From NCBI GenBank assembly GCA_017645905.1, contig JAGCNO010000021.1, positions 1 through 32,865 of the forward strand: a stretch of 32,865 nt of DNA, read 5' to 3'. A program made the position numbers and the translations under genes. Positions 15,019-23,700 of this stretch are shown here, piece by piece. The notes beneath the pieces were generated by a model. It did not search any database. It was not told the DNA's origin and was given only the letters and a program-made list of their open reading frames with translations. Numbering within the stretch: the stretch's first letter is position 1; each line of letters opens with the position of its first letter. This DNA comes from Prevotella sp. (GTDB lineage Bacteria > Bacteroidota > Bacteroidia > Bacteroidales > Bacteroidaceae).

Positions 15019-17370
15019 ATGAAAAAGAACAAACTATTACCTCTGGTCGTCCTGGTGCTCATCGCCACTACCGACGTGCAAGCCGGAGGACTGACGCTGA
15101 GCTACGAGCAACCCTCACCATCGTGGATGGGTTCGCTGCCGCTGGGCAACGGTCGCCTCGGCGTCATGGTTTATGGCGGCACGGACATGGAGACCATCGC
15201 CCTGAGCGAGGTGACGCTCTGGAGCGGACAGCCCGACCCCGACTGCAACAACATGCTTGGTCCCGACCGGCTGAAAGAGATTCGCAGCGCCTTCCTCAGC
15301 GGCGACTATAGGTTGGGCAACGAGATGGGGTGGCGCTCGATGAACGGACACGGGCGCTCCTTTGGCACGAACCTGCCGCTGGGCAACATCGTCATCAGCA
15401 CGCCAGGCTCGGGGTCGTCGCCTACAACGGAGGCCTACAGCCGCGAACTGTCGCTCGACGAGGCTGTGGCCCGTGTAAGCTATACAATAAATAAGGTGGA
15501 GTATCGGCGTGAGTACCTCTGCTCCAACCCCGACCAGGTGCTGGCCGTGAGCTATAAGGCGTCTCGGCGTGGAGCCATCAACGTCGATATATCGATGAAC
15601 CTGTTGCGCCATGCCAAGGTCGAGGCGCAGGGCAACATGCTCGACATCGTTGGCGATGCCCGTTTCGACAAGTTCGGCGAGGGCGGCGTGCGCTTCCGCG
15701 GCATGTTAAGCGCACAGACCGACGGCGGTGGCACCGTCAGTGCGGAGGGCGATCGGCTGGCCGTGCGCGGAGCCACGGAGCTGACGCTGGTCTTCGACCT
15801 GCGCACCGACTTCCAGAACCTGAAGTATCGGGAGCAGTGCTACGAGACGGTGAAGAAAGCCTCTGCCAAGACCTTCGACGAGCTGAAGAGGGCTCATGTG
15901 CGCGACTATCAACCCCTTTTCCGCCGCATGAGCATCGACCTGGGACCTAATGTGTCAGGGGCCAAGACAACGGACCAGATGTTTGCCCAGGCCCATGAGG
16001 GGAAGTCGAACCCTGCCTTCGACGCGCTCTTCTTCCAGTATGGCCGCTACATGCAGATCAGCTCCAGCCGCGAGAACTCGCCACTGCCCAGTAATCTGCA
16101 GGGTGTCTGGAACGACAACCTGGCCTGTAACATGCCTTGGACATGCGACTATCACCTTGACATCAATATCCAGCAGAACTACTGGAGCGCGAACATTGCG
16201 AACCTCAGCGAGACGAACACGCCGCTCTTCGGCTACATTGCCCTGTTGGCCAAATACGGCCACGACACGGCCCGCAAGCTCTACGGCTGCGACGGATGGG
16301 TGACCCACACCATCAACAACGTGTGGGGCGACACCGCGCCGGGCAGCTCTCTCGGCTGGGCACTGAACGTGACGGCGGGCGCCTGGCTTGCCACTCACCT
16401 GTGGACGCACTTTGAGTTCACGCAAGACCGCGAGTACCTTCGCCAGACGGGTTATCCGCTGCTGAAGGAGACGGCTCAGTTCTTTGTGGACTACATGGTG
16501 GAAGACCCCAAGACTGGCCAGCTGCTATCGGGCCCGAGCATCTCGCCGGAGAACAGCTTCTGCGGTGCCGACGGGCGGGACTACTCGCTCTCGATGATGC
16601 CCACGACGGACCGTGCCACTATCTACGAGATTTACCACGCGTGTATAGAAGCCAGCCGTATTCTTGACATTGATGCTGACTTCCGTTCCCGGCTGGAGCG
16701 CGACATCAGGCGCCTGCCGCCCTACTGGGTGCGCAGTAACGGTGAACTAGCTGAGTGGCTGCTCGACGTGGGCCGCTCCGACCCATCTCACCGCCATGCC
16801 GCTCATTTGCTGGGCCTCTATCCCTACGGTCATATTGCACCTGACGTGACGCCGGAGCTGGCCAAGGCTTGCTCCACGTTTCTGGCTAACCAGGAGTCGC
16901 ACCCCAACTGGGAGGACACGGAGTGGACACGGGGCAGCAACATCAACTTCTATGCCCGGCTGTTCAATGGCGAGAAGGCCTACAAGAGCCTGCTGGGGCT
17001 CTACAGCGGCTTTATGCGGGAGAACCTGATGACGGTGTCGCCAGCTGGCATTGCCGGTGCGGAGAGCGACATCTTCTCTTTCGATGCCACCGAGGCAGCC
17101 GTGGCCGGCACCTGCGAGATGCTGCTGCAGTCGCGCTGTGAGGCCGACGGCATCTTCCTCCATTTCCTGCCTGCCCTGCCTGACGTCTGGAAAGACGGCA
17201 GCGTGAGGGGCATCTGCGCCCGTGGCGGCATTGAGGTCGATATGACGTGGCGCGACAAGCATGTGGTGAAGGTTACGCTGCGCGCAAAGACGGCCCAGAG
17301 AATGAATATCAACATCAACGGGCAGAAGAAAACCATCCGGCTCCTGCCTAACAAGTCTTATTCCCTGTGA
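15019..17370 (+). CDS. GH95-family alpha-L-fucosidase/alpha-L-galactosidase-like enzyme
   Basis: 783 residues, the normal length for GH95. The signal peptide is about residues 1-22 (ending DVQA). The N-terminal beta-domain has SWMGSLPLGNGRLGVMVYGG and ALSEVTLWSG. The (alpha/alpha)6 catalytic domain includes LPSNLQGVWNDN, HLDINIQQNYW (about 379-389), SGPSISPEN with the expected acid Glu near 511, and SDPSHRHAAHLLGLYP. In characterised GH95 enzymes two Asn in the N-x-N motif and a later Asp complete the site. Here the first Asn position reads Asp (D-I-N), and the usual late PPFQIDGNFG segment is IFSFDATEAA, keeping one Asp near 689. It is first in a plus-strand operon ending with fucose isomerase, which supports fucose release. 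L-galactosidase activity is an alternative. Confidence 0.88.
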   Translation: MKKNKLLPLVVLVLIATTDVQAGGLTLSYEQPSPSWMGSLPLGNGRLGVMVYGGTDMETIALSEVTLWSGQPDPDCNNMLGPDRLKEIRSAFLSGDYRLGNEMGWRSMNGHGRSFGTNLPLGNIVISTPGSGSSPTTEAYSRELSLDEAVARVSYTINKVEYRREYLCSNPDQVLAVSYKASRRGAINVDISMNLLRHAKVEAQGNMLDIVGDARFDKFGEGGVRFRGMLSAQTDGGGTVSAEGDRLAVRGATELTLVFDLRTDFQNLKYREQCYETVKKASAKTFDELKRAHVRDYQPLFRRMSIDLGPNVSGAKTTDQMFAQAHEGKSNPAFDALFFQYGRYMQISSSRENSPLPSNLQGVWNDNLACNMPWTCDYHLDINIQQNYWSANIANLSETNTPLFGYIALLAKYGHDTARKLYGCDGWVTHTINNVWGDTAPGSSLGWALNVTAGAWLATHLWTHFEFTQDREYLRQTGYPLLKETAQFFVDYMVEDPKTGQLLSGPSISPENSFCGADGRDYSLSMMPTTDRATIYEIYHACIEASRILDIDADFRSRLERDIRRLPPYWVRSNGELAEWLLDVGRSDPSHRHAAHLLGLYPYGHIAPDVTPELAKACSTFLANQESHPNWEDTEWTRGSNINFYARLFNGEKAYKSLLGLYSGFMRENLMTVSPAGIAGAESDIFSFDATEAAVAGTCEMLLQSRCEADGIFLHFLPALPDVWKDGSVRGICARGGIEVDMTWRDKHVVKVTLRAKTAQRMNININGQKKTIRLLPNKSYSL

Positions 17371-20129
17371 TGACTATGAAAAAAGCACTGCTCACCTTCC
17401 TCTGCGCTGTCGCTACAGTAGCCAACAGCCAACAGCTAACTGCTAACACCCAACGTCACCTGCACGACGGTTGGCGATTCCGGCAAGGCAACTCCGAGAT
17501 ATGGCATCCCGCTCAGGTTCCCGGCAACACGCACCTCGACCTGATGCGCGAACGAATCATCGACGACCCGTTCTTTCGACTCAACGAGCGCGCTGTGCAG
17601 TGGGTCGACAAGGAGGACTGGATGTACGAGACTCATTTCTCGCCTACGGCCAAAGAGCTGGCTGCTACAAACCAGACATTGGTGTTTAAGGGTCTCGACA
17701 CCTATGCCGACGTCTACCTGAACCACCAGCGCATCCTCGTGGCCGACAATATGCACCGTACTTGGCGCTGTGACGTCCGTGGTATCATGAAAGAGGGCGA
17801 CAACCTCCTGGAGGTCTACTTCAAGAGTCCCATCAAAATCAACGTCCCGAAGTTCGACGCCCTGCCCTACCGTCATAACACTGGGCCCGACCACTCGCAG
17901 ATGGGAGGACTGTTCGACAAGACCATATCGCCCTTCGCCCGCACCGCCGGTTATGAGTACGGCTGGGACTGGGGGCCGCGACTGGTCACCTTCGGCATCT
18001 GGCGACCCGTAGTACTCGAAACATGGAGCGGCACACGACTCGCCGATGTGTGGTATATTCAGAAAGATGTCAACAAGTCAAGGGCACAACTGCAGACGAT
18101 AGTCGAAATCGAGACCGACGCCCCCGTTGCAAGCGCCACCGTGAATATCACAGCTGACGGCAAGCAGGCGGCCACCAAGACGGTCAGCCTCGTAAAGGGT
18201 CTGAACACCGTTGCCATCGACTACACGCTCCGCAACCCCCGCCTTTGGTGGACCAACGGCCTCGGCATGCCCTACCTCACCCAGATGTTGACTACCCTCA
18301 CCATCGGTCCCGTTTGTTGCGACTCTGTAGCAACCCCTCTCGGCATACGCAGCCTCAAGCTCCACAACGAAAAAGAGTCGGGGATTGCAAATCCCCTCCA
18401 GCGGGGGGAGTCGGGAATTGCAAATTCCCTCCAGCGAAATCCCCTCCAGCGGTGGGACGACACCCACAAGCCCGGGCATTGCCTATACTTCGAGCTGAAC
18501 GGCGAACCGCTCTATGCCAAGGGCTCGAACATGGTTCCTAACGATAACTTCCTCACTCGTTGCAACGACTCCGTCTACCATCGCGTGGTCAGCGATGCCG
18601 CTGCCGTCAATATGAATATCATCCGCGTCTGGGGAGGCGGCATCTACGAGGACGATGCTTTCTACCGTTACTGCGACGAGATGGGCATTCTCGTTTGGCA
18701 GGACTTCATGTTCGCCTGTCAGACCTACGAGGTAGACTCCGCCTTCCTTGCCACCGTGAAGGCAGAGGCCATCGACAATGTGCGCCGCCTGCGCAACCAT
18801 GCCTGCATGGCCGTTTATACCGGCAACAACGAGGAGCAGGACGTCTGGTTCGGATGGGGCGGCAAGAAGCGTTACTTTGAAGAACGTGGCCAGGCTGAGC
18901 GCGTGTGGGCCATGCAGCGCAGCATTTTCTACGAGGTACTGCCCGACGTGGTCAGACAATACGGCGGCGGCACGGCCTATCGCCCCTCATCGCCTTGGGC
19001 CTTCGACGATACGCCCAGCGACGGCATCAACGGCGACGACCATTACTGGGGTGTGTGGCACGGCGGAGAACCCTTCGAGGCTTATTTCGACCACCACGTG
19101 CGTTTCCAGTCGGAGTACGGCTTCCAGTCGTTCCCTGAATACGAGAGCGTGCTGCGCTACAACCCTGACCCCCGAGACCATAATATCTACAGCGAGGTGA
19201 TGATGGCTCATCAGAATGCCGGCACCTATGCCAACCACCGCATCGAGGAGTACATGGGGCGAGACTATCATGTTCCCGCTGACTTCCCGCTGTTCCTTTA
19301 CGTTGGTCAAGTGCTTCAGGCCGATGGGGTGAAGATGGGCATGGAGGCTTTCCGCCGTGACCGCCCTTACTGCATGGGCGGCATTATCTGGCAGCTCAAC
19401 GACTGCTGGCCCGTCGCCTCATGGTCCAGCCGCGACTACTACGGCCGTTGGAAAGCGCTGCATTACGTCACCCGCAAGGCCTACGACGACATCCTTGTCT
19501 CGCCGCGGGTAAAAGATGAAAAAGCCCAGGCACGGCAGAATGTACAAGTGGCAGCTTTGCCAGGTCAGGAAGATGTTGGAGTGAAGCAGTCGGAAGACAT
19601 TGCCCTTTCCCGCAAGGTGCTCGAGCTAAAGCTCGTCAACGACCGCCGTTCGTCTGTACGGGGCACGCTGACACTCCAGACGCTCACCCTCGACGGCCGC
19701 GTGGTCTGCCAGAAGAAGCAGCCGCTCACCCTGCCAAAGAACGATGCCATCGACGTGTATACCCTTCCCCTGACCGACTTGCTGAGAGGAGAGCAGCCTG
19801 AGAACGTCATCTTCTACATCACTTACGAGACGGCGGGCAAGACCTACTACAACATTGCGTACCCCCTTCGGCAGAAGCAGATGGCCTTTCGGAAGCCCCA
19901 TCTCAGTGTGACGCTGACGCCCGTCGCTGACGGTTTCAACGTCACCGTCGGCACCGATGTCTTTGCCCGTGCCGTCTTCCTGAAGACGAAGGGCATCAGC
20001 GACTTCTTCTCAGACAACTACTTCGATCTGTTGCCTGGTCAGAGCCGCACCCTCCACCTACGCACCAACAAGCCCCTGGAGCAAATACAGCAGGAGCTGG
20101 AGACCATAACGCTTGCCGACACTTATTGA
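17370..20129 (+). CDS. GH2-family beta-mannosidase-like glycoside hydrolase
   Basis: About 919 residues. The start at ATG 17370 overlaps the GH95 stop (TGATG), suggesting translational coupling; ATG 17376 (MKKALLTF) is an equally good start. A signal peptide is followed by a sugar-binding domain, an Ig-like domain and a TIM barrel. Motifs typical of GH2 beta-mannosidases are present: AGYEYGWDWGPRLVTFGIWRP (about 192-212, split here as AGYEYGWDWGPR and GIWRP), IIRVWGGGIYEDDAFY, acid/base Glu in TGNNEEQD (about 488), nucleophile Glu in SEYGFQSFPE (about 583), and GIIWQLNDCWPV. Five 7-bp units (17421-17455) code for ANSQQLTANTQ at the signal/mature junction. Palindromic repeats (18376-18452) add about 25 residues between the Ig-like domain and the barrel. 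Mannosidase is the best family call; the substrate is not proven. Confidence 0.9.
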   Translation: MTMKKALLTFLCAVATVANSQQLTANTQRHLHDGWRFRQGNSEIWHPAQVPGNTHLDLMRERIIDDPFFRLNERAVQWVDKEDWMYETHFSPTAKELAATNQTLVFKGLDTYADVYLNHQRILVADNMHRTWRCDVRGIMKEGDNLLEVYFKSPIKINVPKFDALPYRHNTGPDHSQMGGLFDKTISPFARTAGYEYGWDWGPRLVTFGIWRPVVLETWSGTRLADVWYIQKDVNKSRAQLQTIVEIETDAPVASATVNITADGKQAATKTVSLVKGLNTVAIDYTLRNPRLWWTNGLGMPYLTQMLTTLTIGPVCCDSVATPLGIRSLKLHNEKESGIANPLQRGESGIANSLQRNPLQRWDDTHKPGHCLYFELNGEPLYAKGSNMVPNDNFLTRCNDSVYHRVVSDAAAVNMNIIRVWGGGIYEDDAFYRYCDEMGILVWQDFMFACQTYEVDSAFLATVKAEAIDNVRRLRNHACMAVYTGNNEEQDVWFGWGGKKRYFEERGQAERVWAMQRSIFYEVLPDVVRQYGGGTAYRPSSPWAFDDTPSDGINGDDHYWGVWHGGEPFEAYFDHHVRFQSEYGFQSFPEYESVLRYNPDPRDHNIYSEVMMAHQNAGTYANHRIEEYMGRDYHVPADFPLFLYVGQVLQADGVKMGMEAFRRDRPYCMGGIIWQLNDCWPVASWSSRDYYGRWKALHYVTRKAYDDILVSPRVKDEKAQARQNVQVAALPGQEDVGVKQSEDIALSRKVLELKLVNDRRSSVRGTLTLQTLTLDGRVVCQKKQPLTLPKNDAIDVYTLPLTDLLRGEQPENVIFYITYETAGKTYYNIAYPLRQKQMAFRKPHLSVTLTPVADGFNVTVGTDVFARAVFLKTKGISDFFSDNYFDLLPGQSRTLHLRTNKPLEQIQQELETITLADTY
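17421..17455. repeat. Heptanucleotide array, GCCAACA type, 5 units, GH2 N-terminus
   Basis: Units GCCAACA, GCCAACA, GCTAACT, GCTAACA, CCCAACG. It encodes ANSQQLTANTQR at the end of the GH2 signal peptide; a one-unit change would shift the whole enzyme out of frame. Confidence 0.9.
18376..18452 (+). repeat. Palindromic element, two to three copies, in frame in GH2
   Basis: GGGGATTGCAAATCCCC and the next copy GGGAATTGCAAATTCCC, each followed by TCCAGCG, then a third half copy. The second copy shows paired changes that keep the stem intact. It codes for SGIANPLQR-type repeats in an interdomain linker. Confidence 0.85.
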
Positions 20130-20157
20130 TGATTGAAGCGTGAAAAACGATAATTTT

Positions 20158-21942
20158 ATGATTGAAATGAAGCGAGAAATATCCAGAATAATCATTGCAG
20201 CGGCCGCCCTTTGCTGCGGCGCAACTCCTGCCTGCGCCCAGCAGGAAGACCGTAATCAGGGCGTGACGGCCAACAAGCCCACGGCGTTTCAGCGTGTAGG
20301 CTCGCAAGACGAGTCACTGCAAGACTTCTTCCCCGGCGAGATTCGCGCTCGTCCCGTGCTGGGCAACTATACCCAGGGCCAATACATGGGTCTCTTCTCC
20401 GGCGGACAGGATTTGGCGGGCCCGCAGCAGGACTACTATGCCGATGAGCGATGGGGCGACCAGGGCGACGGCACCTTTGCCAACCCCGTGCTCAATGCCG
20501 ACTACAGCGACCCCGACGTCATACGCGTCGGCAGCAAATACTACATGACCTGTTCAGAGTTCCACTTTATGGGCATGCCCATCCTGGAGTCCGATGACAT
20601 GGTCAACTGGTGCGTCGTCGCGCATATTTTCACCTCCATCAACCTCCCCGGCTATTCCTCGATGACGAAGTATGGCGGTGGCACATGGGCACCGGTACTG
20701 CGCGAGCACGATGGCCGTTTCTACATGTATGTCTGCACCCCCGACGAAGGACTGTTCATGTCTGTGGCTGACGATATCTGCGGCCCGTGGGAACCTCTGC
20801 ACCAGGTGAAGGCCGTGAGCGGATGGGAAGACCCCTGCCCCTTCTGGGACGATGACGGGCAGGCCTACCTGGGACGCTCGCAGCTGGGTGGAGGCCCCAT
20901 CATCCTGCACAAGATGAGTGCCGACGGCCGGCAGCTGCTCGACGACGGCAAGGAGATTTACAACGGCCCCGTCGCCGAGGGCACCAAGCTGTTCAAACGC
21001 AATGGCTGGTACTATCTCAGCATTCCCGAGGGCGGCGTGGGCACTGGCTGGCAACAGGTGCTGCGCTCGCAAAACATCTACGGACCCTACGATGGGCGCA
21101 CCATCCTGGAGCGAGGCGTTACCAACGTGAACGGCCCCCATCAGGGCGCACTCGTCGACACACCCGAAGGCGAGTGGTGGTTCTTCCACTTCCAGAGCAC
21201 CGAACCGCTGGGACGAGTCGTCCACCTACAGCCCGTCACCTGGGCCGATGACGGTTTCCCCATCATCGGCACCGACTACGACCAGAACGGCATCGGCGAG
21301 CCAATGAAAATCTGTCGAAAGCCCGCTGTCAAAGGAGATTTGCAATCCCCGCCTCATTACCCACAAGGCAGCGACGACTTCTCCTCGGCCACGCTCCACC
21401 CCATGTGGCAGTGGAACCACAACCCCGACTCCACCCGCTTCTCCCTCAGCGAGCGTCCCGGCTGGCTCACGTTGCGTCCCCGCAATGCCACCACCCTGCG
21501 CACCGCCCGCAACCAGCTCACCCAGAAGCTTATGGGCTACAAGGGCGAGGCCACCGTCACGCTTGACTACACAGAGCTGAACGACAGCACACGCAGCGGT
21601 CTGGCCTGTATTGGCAACACCTTCTTCGGGGCAGGCATCCGCAAGGGTGGCGGCAAGACCTATCTCTACTGGGAGAAAGACGGCTCAGAGAAAATAGTGC
21701 GGGCCCTTACGGACAACGAGCTCCTGTCGGGCATCATCTGCCTGCGCCTGCAGTTCGATGCCATCAGCAACAGTTTCCGTTTCCGGTTCAGCCTCGACGG
21801 TACCACGTTTACCGACCTGGGCGACAGCTTCAAGCAGGGTTCACGCGACTGGAAGGGCGCCCGCCTGGCCCTCTATTCTTACACCACCGGTAAGCAGGGC
21901 GGCAACGCTCATTTCGACGAATTTAATTATCAGTTCCAATGA
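20158..21942 (+). CDS. GH43-family exo-enzyme (beta-xylosidase / alpha-L-arabinofuranosidase type) with C-terminal beta-sandwich
   Basis: About 594 residues from ATG 20158 (MIEMKREI). ATG 20167 is also plausible, and a GTG at 20140 is less likely. The signal peptide ends near ACAQQ. The five-bladed propeller carries the GH43 triad: Asp base in NADYSDPDV (about 117), Asp in GWEDPCPFWDDDG (about 223) and acid Glu in GPVAEGTKLFK (about 273). The C-terminal domain (about 395-594; DDFSSATLHPMWQW, FDEFNYQF) is the concanavalin-like beta-sandwich found in GH43 xylosidases. The overall pattern resembles the GH43_12 enzymes of xyloglucan loci; the subfamily needs an alignment. A short copy of the palindromic element (21334-21352, coding KGDLQSPP) lies in the linker. 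The stop overlaps the next ATG by 4 bp. Confidence 0.9.
   Translation: MIEMKREISRIIIAAAALCCGATPACAQQEDRNQGVTANKPTAFQRVGSQDESLQDFFPGEIRARPVLGNYTQGQYMGLFSGGQDLAGPQQDYYADERWGDQGDGTFANPVLNADYSDPDVIRVGSKYYMTCSEFHFMGMPILESDDMVNWCVVAHIFTSINLPGYSSMTKYGGGTWAPVLREHDGRFYMYVCTPDEGLFMSVADDICGPWEPLHQVKAVSGWEDPCPFWDDDGQAYLGRSQLGGGPIILHKMSADGRQLLDDGKEIYNGPVAEGTKLFKRNGWYYLSIPEGGVGTGWQQVLRSQNIYGPYDGRTILERGVTNVNGPHQGALVDTPEGEWWFFHFQSTEPLGRVVHLQPVTWADDGFPIIGTDYDQNGIGEPMKICRKPAVKGDLQSPPHYPQGSDDFSSATLHPMWQWNHNPDSTRFSLSERPGWLTLRPRNATTLRTARNQLTQKLMGYKGEATVTLDYTELNDSTRSGLACIGNTFFGAGIRKGGGKTYLYWEKDGSEKIVRALTDNELLSGIICLRLQFDAISNSFRFRFSLDGTTFTDLGDSFKQGSRDWKGARLALYSYTTGKQGGNAHFDEFNYQFQ
21334..21352 (+). repeat. Short copy of the palindromic element in GH43 linker
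   Basis: GGAGATTTGCAATCCCCGC is the element in the opposite orientation to the GH2 copy with one mismatch in the stem. It lies between the GH43 catalytic and C-terminal domains. Confidence 0.6.
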
Positions 21943-23582
21943 AAAAGTTGTTCTTTATTCTTACTGCCCTCCTCACCTCCATCAGCACTCAGGCCGGATG
22001 GGAAGAACAGGCCGTGCTGGCCCGGCGTTTCACTGCTGATGGCTTTGAACTCGACAAGTATGCCTTTCTGGCTCCCAGCGCCTACACCAACGGCGTGTTT
22101 CTCGACTTCAACAACGACGGCCTGCTCGACTTGCTCATCGTAGGCCGTGGCGGCGACTGGATTATCAAGGCTGATGTGAACATCGTGGAGCTCTATCGCA
22201 ACCTTGGACCCGATGCCGACTACCGTCTGGAGCGCGTCAGCTACACCGGCCTGCAGCCCTTCACCGACGAGGGTTACTACAACCCCGTGTCGGCAGGCGA
22301 CGTGAACCACGACGGCTATACCGATCTGCTCGTCATGACCTACCACGAGGGCCGGCACGTCGACCTCTACCTCAACGACGAGGGCAGCGGCCGTTTCATC
22401 CAGCAAGAAGGCCTTGACTTCGAAGGGGCCACCAATGGCTCGTGCATGCTGGGCGACCTTGACGGCGACGGATGGCTCGACCTGGAATATTCGGGCTACA
22501 GCGACCGCACGGCCACCTGCCTGAAGCTCTACCGCAACCAGTGCGACGGCTCGTTTGCCGACGTCTCGCAGAGCAATGTCACGGGTGCCTTCCAGGGTGG
22601 TTCAGCCCTGGCCGACATCAATGGCGACGGACTGCTCGACATCATCACCACCGGCAACGGCAACAACTGGGTCTGTCTGGCATCTGTCTTTCTGGCCCGT
22701 GGCGACGGCTCCTTCACCGTTGTCAGCGAGTCGCAGAGCCGACTCTTGGGCGTCAGCCGTGCCACGCCGCTCGTGGCCGACATGAATGCCGACGGCCTCA
22801 TGGACATGGTTATCAACGGCGAGCCTAGCGACGGCTCCGGCTTCCGCACTCGCATCTACTACCAGCAGGCCGACGGCACTTTCCTGCTCGACACGTCCTA
22901 TCCCATCATACCCGTCAATCAGGACGGCGGTATCAATATGGGCGATGCCGACGGCGACGGCAACATGGACATCATCGTGGGCGGATGGACGGGCAGCGGC
23001 GCTCCCAGTGGCTGCTACTCATCGCCCCTGCGTGTCTATGAGAACCATCTCGAGGCTGCAGGACTGACCTCCAACAGTCGCCCCGTGCCGCCCGCCACCG
23101 TCGACGTGGCCCTGCAGGGCGACAGCCTCATCATCAGCTGGACGGCAGGCAGCGACCGCGAGACAGCTACAGAGGCCCTGCGCTACAACCTCTTTGTGCG
23201 CTGCGACGATACCAGCGAGCTCTACACCCTCATCCCTGCCGACGTGCTCAGCGGGCGGCTGCTGGTGGGCACCGATCTGCAGACCTCGCTCTCGTCGTCC
23301 GTCTGTCGCTACGCCATCAAGTGTATAGGCCCGGCCAATGCCTCCTACACCGTAGGTGTGCAGACCCTCGACCAGGCCTACGCCCCCAGCGCTTTTGCAA
23401 CGGCCACCACCGACTTTACAGACGGTATCGGCTCACTGTTCAAGGATGTTGATAATCCCCGCACATTTCATGGAGATTCACAATATTACTCCATCGACGG
23501 CAGGCGCCACCCCTCCCGTCCCACCAAGCCCGGACTATACATCCGGCAACATGCAACCACTACCAAAGTCATAGTCAAATGA
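21939..23582 (+). CDS. Secreted FG-GAP/VCBS-repeat beta-propeller protein
   Basis: 547 residues. The signal peptide ends near STQA (about 19). Six calcium-binding-type motifs mark a propeller over about residues 45-350: DFNNDGLLD, DVNHDGYTD, DLDGDGWLD, DINGDGLLD, DMNADGLMD and DADGDGNMD. A fibronectin-like stretch (about 380-490) follows. The tail YYSIDGRRHPSRPTKPGLYI and a final KVIVK resemble C-terminal tails common on secreted Bacteroidales proteins. The start overlaps the GH43 stop (ATGA), so it is part of the enzyme operon. No catalytic residues are recognised. A carbohydrate-binding or scaffolding role is an inference; the family has many functions. Confidence 0.85.
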   Translation: MKKLFFILTALLTSISTQAGWEEQAVLARRFTADGFELDKYAFLAPSAYTNGVFLDFNNDGLLDLLIVGRGGDWIIKADVNIVELYRNLGPDADYRLERVSYTGLQPFTDEGYYNPVSAGDVNHDGYTDLLVMTYHEGRHVDLYLNDEGSGRFIQQEGLDFEGATNGSCMLGDLDGDGWLDLEYSGYSDRTATCLKLYRNQCDGSFADVSQSNVTGAFQGGSALADINGDGLLDIITTGNGNNWVCLASVFLARGDGSFTVVSESQSRLLGVSRATPLVADMNADGLMDMVINGEPSDGSGFRTRIYYQQADGTFLLDTSYPIIPVNQDGGINMGDADGDGNMDIIVGGWTGSGAPSGCYSSPLRVYENHLEAAGLTSNSRPVPPATVDVALQGDSLIISWTAGSDRETATEALRYNLFVRCDDTSELYTLIPADVLSGRLLVGTDLQTSLSSSVCRYAIKCIGPANASYTVGVQTLDQAYAPSAFATATTDFTDGIGSLFKDVDNPRTFHGDSQYYSIDGRRHPSRPTKPGLYIRQHATTTKVIVK

Positions 23583-23615
23583 TATGGCCCAATCAGACAC
23601 ATAAAACCATGCCCA

Positions 23616-23637
23616 GACTTTGAGCCGTCCAAACTCT
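23616..23637 (+). repeat. Lone copy of the 22-bp repeat
   Basis: GACTTTGAGCCGTCCAAACT plus CT is nearly identical to the first unit of the nine-copy array (14565-14586). It lies in the 118-bp gap before the GH3 gene, next to a candidate promoter. Confidence 0.75.
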
Positions 23638-23647
23638 ACGCTCTCTT

Positions 23648-23677
23648 TTTGTGGGTAGTCTCGCTCGTCTAATTCTG
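23648..23677 (+). promoter_or_regulatory. Candidate internal promoter before GH3
   Basis: TTTG (23648-23651), an 18-bp spacer, then TAATTCTG (23670-23677), one mismatch from TAnnTTTG. The arrangement fits a Bacteroidetes sigma promoter, with the start predicted near 23684, so GH3 and fucI may be expressed separately from the upstream genes. Confidence 0.5.
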
Positions 23678-23700
23678 CATCTCCTAACATCCACACAATT

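Noticed and set aside
20140-20157. GTG start for GH43
   Set aside because: ATG codons at 20158 and 20167 lie closer to the signal peptide and give a normal N-terminus.
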